A stretch of 64,000 bases of DNA from Amycolatopsis mediterranei. GTDB lineage: Bacteria > Actinomycetota > Actinomycetes > Mycobacteriales > Pseudonocardiaceae. Each line of letters opens with the position of its first letter. Position 1 is the stretch's first letter. Shown here in pieces: positions 61,253-64,000 of the stretch. Below the pieces are notes generated by a model. That model saw only the letters and a program-made list of their open reading frames with translations. It did no database searches and was not told the DNA's origin. The stretch covers positions 8,574,627-8,638,626 of the forward strand of contig NZ_CP100416.1 of NCBI RefSeq assembly GCF_026017845.1, written 5' to 3'. The position numbers and the translations under genes were made by a program.

Positions 61253-62902
61253 TCAGAAGTCCTGCGCGATGATCTTCTCGATGTTGCGTTCCGCCAGTGC
61301 GGTGATGGTGACGAACGGGTTGACGCTGGTGTTGCCCGGGATCAGCGAGCCGTCGATCGCGTACAGGCCCGGGTGGCCGGCGAGCCTGCCGTAGTTGTCG
61401 GTCGCCTTGCCGAGCACCGCGCCTCCGAGCGGGTGGTAGGTGAGGTGGTCGCCCCAGGTCTTGTACGTGCCGAAGAGGTCGGTCCGGTAGATCGTGCCCT
61501 CGGTCGCGTTGATCTTGTCGAAGATGGTCTTCGCCATGTCGATGCCCGGCTGCTTCCACGCCGTCTGCCAGTTCAGGTCCACCGCGCGCGTCGTGGGGTT
61601 CCAGGTGAACTGCGCGCGGTTGGGGTTCTTCGTGATCGAGAGGTAGAACGACGCCCACGTCTCGATCCCGGTCGGCAGCGGCGCGACCTCGGCGAACGCG
61701 CCGCCCGCGGCCCAGTTGTCGATACCGCCGCACGGGATGGTCGATTGGGAGGCCCCGGTCGGGTCCCAGATCTGGTTGGCGCGCCCGACCATCACGTTCC
61801 CGTTGTCGCCCCAGCCCTTCCCGACTTCGCCGTTGAGGTTCGGCAGCGCGCCGGTCGCCTTCAGCTTCACCAGCAGCTTGCTCGTGCCGACGCTGCCCGC
61901 GGCGAAGAACACCTTGGCCGCCGTGACGGTTTTGATCGCGGACACCGCGCCGTCGGTGGTGAGCTGCTCGATGGTCACGGTGTAGCCGCCGCCGGAGGCC
62001 GGCACCACCTGCGTCACGCGGTGCAGCGGCGAGATGGTGACCCGGCCGGTCGCGGCGATCTTCGGCAGGTAGGTCTTCTGCAGCGATTTCTTGCCGTAGT
62101 TGTTGCCGAACAGGATTTCCCCGGCCAGCGCCGACTTCGTGGCGGTGCCCGCCGCCTCCCGTTCCATGTAGTCCCAGTCGTACACGTCCGGCACGAACAC
62201 GAACGGGAAACCGGACCGCTGGGCCTGTTTCCGGCCGACACGGGCGAACTGGTACCAGTCGGTGGTCTCGAACCAGGCCGGGCGGACACTGGCGACCCCG
62301 AGCCCGGCGTTCGCCCGCGGGTAGTAGACGTCGTACATCTCGTTCGCGTCGACCGTCGGCAGGATCGCGCCGAAGTTCTCCCGCTTCGGCGTGACGGCCA
62401 TGCCGCCGTTGACGAGCGAGCCACCGCCGACGCCGCGGCCCTGGTACACGGTGATCCCGCTGAACTCCTCGGCGTCGAGGATGCCCGTGTAGCGCGGGAT
62501 GTCCTTGTCGATCGGGAACCCGAGGAAGTTCGACAACGGCTGCTTCGTCCTGGTGCGCAACCAGAACGACCGCTGGTCCGGATTGGGCGTGGTGCAGAAG
62601 ATCTTGCCGTCGGCGCCCGGGGTGTCCCAGGCCATGCCCATTTCGACCATCTGCACGTCGACGCCGGCCTGGGCCAGCCGCAGCGCGGCGACCGAGCCGC
62701 CGTACCCGGTGCCGATCACCAGCGCGGTCACCCGGGCGCCGTCGGAAATCGCGGCCGCCGAGCCCGCCACAGCCGGCTGCGACGACGCTGCCGTGGCCCG
62801 ACCGGCCAGCGCGGCGCTCGCCAATATAGAACCGGTTCCAGCAAGGAAGAGACGACGGGACACGGAGCCGGAAGTTGTTCTCCACACGGGTTCGTCACTC
62901 AT
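61253..62902 (-). CDS. Secreted cholesterol oxidase (GMC family, FAD-dependent)
   Basis: This 549-aa exported flavoenzyme oxidises and isomerises 3-beta-hydroxysteroids such as cholesterol to cholest-4-en-3-one. A twin-arginine leader (SRRLFLAGTG) is followed by ALVIGTGYGGSVAALRLAQAG for FAD binding and GRGVGGGSLVNGGMAVTP. The C-terminus has YHPLGGAVLG (active-site His) and PGNTSVNPFVTITALAERN (Asn), the pattern of Streptomyces/Brevibacterium type I cholesterol oxidases. GAGGAA precedes the ATG. KstR-like boxes lie in its promoter and early coding region. Confidence 0.96.
   Translation of the reverse strand: MSDEPVWRTTSGSVSRRLFLAGTGSILASAALAGRATAASSQPAVAGSAAAISDGARVTALVIGTGYGGSVAALRLAQAGVDVQMVEMGMAWDTPGADGKIFCTTPNPDQRSFWLRTRTKQPLSNFLGFPIDKDIPRYTGILDAEEFSGITVYQGRGVGGGSLVNGGMAVTPKRENFGAILPTVDANEMYDVYYPRANAGLGVASVRPAWFETTDWYQFARVGRKQAQRSGFPFVFVPDVYDWDYMEREAAGTATKSALAGEILFGNNYGKKSLQKTYLPKIAATGRVTISPLHRVTQVVPASGGGYTVTIEQLTTDGAVSAIKTVTAAKVFFAAGSVGTSKLLVKLKATGALPNLNGEVGKGWGDNGNVMVGRANQIWDPTGASQSTIPCGGIDNWAAGGAFAEVAPLPTGIETWASFYLSITKNPNRAQFTWNPTTRAVDLNWQTAWKQPGIDMAKTIFDKINATEGTIYRTDLFGTYKTWGDHLTYHPLGGAVLGKATDNYGRLAGHPGLYAIDGSLIPGNTSVNPFVTITALAERNIEKIIAQDF
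62827..62840 (-). promoter_or_regulatory. KstR-like box inside the cholesterol oxidase signal region
   Basis: TAGAACCGGTTCCA matches TNNAACNNGTTNNA at all fixed positions. It lies about 60 bp inside the coding sequence, and 90 bp from the promoter box. An AT-rich patch at this place in the signal-peptide codons is unusual. Confidence 0.5.
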
Positions 62903-62929
62903 TCGTTGTTCCTCACCGTTGAGGTATTT

Positions 62930-62943
62930 TAGAACAAGTTATA
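62930..62943 (-). promoter_or_regulatory. KstR-like operator of the cholesterol oxidase gene
   Basis: TAGAACAAGTTATA matches the KstR motif TNNAACNNGTTNNA at all fixed positions. It is 28 bp upstream of the cholesterol oxidase start, in an AT-rich promoter region. KstR represses cholesterol-catabolism genes in mycobacteria and rhodococci. Confidence 0.75.
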
Positions 62944-63033
62944 GCTCTAAGGTACAGACAAGTCGACATATACCCACGAGTAACCTGGCGGGGTTGGCGG
63001 GCTGTGCCGCTGAATGGGCCATGATGGACGACT

Positions 63034-63402
63034 GTGGAGTCCACCCGAGTGGACCGCTGGCTCTGGGCGGTCCGGCTGACGAAGACCCGCCCGGACGCGG
63101 CGGCGGCCTGCCGCGGCGGCCACGTGCGCGTCAACGACAAACCGGCCAAGCCGGCGACCACGGTCGTCCCGGGCGACGAAGTGCGCTACCGCGTCGCCGG
63201 GACGACGAAGATCCTCGACGTGGTCAGGGTGATCCAGAAGCGCGTGGGCGCCCCGGACGCGGCGACGTGCTACGTCGACCGGACCCCGAAGCCGCCTCCC
63301 GAAACGGCGATCCCGGTCGCCCGCCGCGACCGCGGCGCCGGCCGGCCGACCAAAAGGGAGCGTCGCGTGCTGGACGCGTTCCGGTCCCAGCAGGAGCCTT
63401 AG
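63034..63402 (+). CDS. S4-domain RNA-binding protein (Hsp15/HslR-like)
   Basis: This 122-aa basic protein has an N-terminal S4 domain (TRVDRWLWAVRLTKTRPDAAAACRGGHVRVNDKPAKPATTVVPGDEVRY) and a charged C-terminal tail rich in Arg/Lys/Pro. In E. coli, Hsp15 recycles 50S subunits with stalled nascent chains. GTG at 63034 is the start. It is divergent from the cholesterol oxidase gene. Confidence 0.92.
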   Translation: MESTRVDRWLWAVRLTKTRPDAAAACRGGHVRVNDKPAKPATTVVPGDEVRYRVAGTTKILDVVRVIQKRVGAPDAATCYVDRTPKPPPETAIPVARRDRGAGRPTKRERRVLDAFRSQQEP

Positions 63403-63509
63403 GCCTGCAGGCCGTCCCGATCGGCGCCGAAGTCGGTCGAAGCGGACAGTTGTCCACTTAGTTGGAGGCTGGGCACGCCGGCCGAGCGGCTGGGCGCGGT
63501 CAGCCGGCG

Positions 63510-63543
63510 GACGTCGACGTCGACGTCGACGTCGACGTCGACG
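63510..63543. repeat. GACGTC hexanucleotide repeat
   Basis: Between five and six perfect GACGTC units lie in the 297-bp gap between the S4 gene and the ECF sigma gene. On the minus strand they would encode Val-Asp repeats in a 105-codon frame with no other coding sign. I see no promoter or RNA gene that I can defend in the rest of 63403-63699. Confidence 0.8.
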
Positions 63544-63699
63544 AGATCGTCGTCCGGCCGACCGCGCAGGACTAGGTCATCTCGCCCTTCGATCAACGGA
63601 TCGTCGCCTCCTGCGGTCCTTCCCCGGAAATAGCCGGGAATCCGCCGCGGGCAGGTCGGTCCGCGGGGAATGCGGGTAGTTCCCCGCTCGGAGGAAGCC

Positions 63700-64000
63700 A
63701 TGACGAGCAGCACCACCCCGGAGAAACTGCTGGCCGCGGCGCGGCCACTCGTGGAGCGCTACTGCCGCGCCCGCCTGGACCCCGATGCGGCGGACGACGT
63801 CGCCCAGGACGTCTGCGTGGCGCTCATCAAGGCCCTGCCGCGGCGACCGCCGGACCGCGCCTTCGCGGACTTCGTCTGGGACATTGCCCGGACCAAGGTC
63901 GCGGCCCCCCCCGAGGGGGGCGCGCGGGCGGGCGGGCCGGTCCGCCTACAGGCCGACCCGCCCGGCCACGCGGGGGGGGCCGGACCCCACCCCCGGGGGG
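63700..64000 (+). CDS. ECF sigma factor (SigD/ShbA-like), truncated at window end
   Basis: The start MTSSTTPEKLLAAARPLVERYCRARL follows GGAGG at 5 nt. Region 2 is clear: DPDAADDVAQDVCVALIKALPRRPPDRAFADFVWDIARTKVA. From about 63903 the translation becomes Gly/Pro/Ala-rich (PPEGGARAGG), where SigD relatives have VADAHRA. The bases there are G/C homopolymers, so the rest is probably bad sequence. Region 4 is not in the window. Confidence 0.8.
   Translation, partial: MTSSTTPEKLLAAARPLVERYCRARLDPDAADDVAQDVCVALIKALPRRPPDRAFADFVWDIARTKVAAPPEGGARAGGPVRLQADPPGHAGGAGPHPRG
63903..64000. other. Low-quality contig end
   Basis: The last 98 bp carry runs such as GGCCCCCCCC and CGGGGGGGGC and end in GGGGGG. 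They break a well-conserved sigma-factor sequence. This looks like a contig terminus with falling base quality and should not be used for gene calls. Confidence 0.75.

Noticed and set aside
63399..63716. 105-codon minus frame with Val-Asp repeats
   Set aside because: It is produced by the GACGTC repeat, has no ribosome site and overlaps the ends of two real genes.

Overview
The window is about 72% GC, its genes use almost only G or C in third codon positions, and it carries gene sets typical of filamentous actinobacteria (SsgA-like protein, conservon, ImuA'/ImuB, SigK/RskA, GAF-ANTAR protein, DUF3140). Together with two kinds of intergenic palindromic repeat, this suggests the family Pseudonocardiaceae, most likely Amycolatopsis or a close relative. 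The genus is inferred; there is no rRNA or tRNA in the window. The right end, and a 209-bp stretch near 61.1 kb, look like damaged sequence, so the window probably ends at a contig edge.

Layout: 1-2.2 kb, an Orn/Lys/Arg decarboxylase cut by the left edge. 2.4-4.9 kb, an imuA'-imuB translesion-synthesis pair behind a LexA box. 5-7.8 kb, a TIGR00027-type methyltransferase and a secreted tripeptidyl-peptidase-like hydrolase. 8-13.5 kb, a GntR-ABC transporter operon that runs into two secreted esterase genes, the second with two catalytic domains. 13.6-15.4 kb, two secreted carbohydrate esterases behind paired CGAAACTTTCG boxes. 15.5-17.6 kb, an SDR, a ferritin and a thioesterase with a KstR-like operator. 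17.7-22.2 kb, a cvnABCD conservon followed by an MHYT membrane protein. 22.5-24.9 kb, an ArsR-type regulator, a leader-peptide/hairpin element and an epimerase.

25-31.4 kb holds the observation I rate highest. A large LuxR-family (LAL) regulator lies among Ohr, an epoxide-hydrolase-like lipoprotein and a tannase/feruloyl esterase. The promoters of these three genes share one 60-bp architecture: GTGACGTAC, then a CGTC core, then GACGG, then a TANCGT -10, all at identical spacing. This looks like a small undescribed regulon.

31.5-35.1 kb: aldo-keto reductase, amidohydrolase with a coupled 34-codon ORF, GAF-ANTAR protein and DUF3140 protein. 35.2-44.9 kb: an arabinogalactan operon (ABC importer without its ATPase, GH51, GH35, secreted GH30) divergent from its LacI regulator, with two mirrored operators between them. 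44.9-45.5 kb: repeat-rich intergenic DNA. 45.5-48.3 kb: small membrane protein, DsbA-like protein, QsdR-type TetR regulator and a cutinase/PET-hydrolase-like enzyme. 48.66-49.07 kb: a CTCGG satellite. 49.2-52 kb: oxidoreductase/TetR pair and a luciferase-like oxidoreductase. 52-55.5 kb: sigK-rskA-molybdoenzyme with a neighbouring fasciclin lipoprotein that has its own SigK-like promoter. 55.9-63 kb: SsgA-like protein, acyl-CoA-synthetase-like enzyme, IlvD, a reductase/AhpD-like pair, and a cholesterol oxidase with two KstR-like boxes. 63-64 kb: an S4 RNA-binding protein and a truncated ECF sigma factor.
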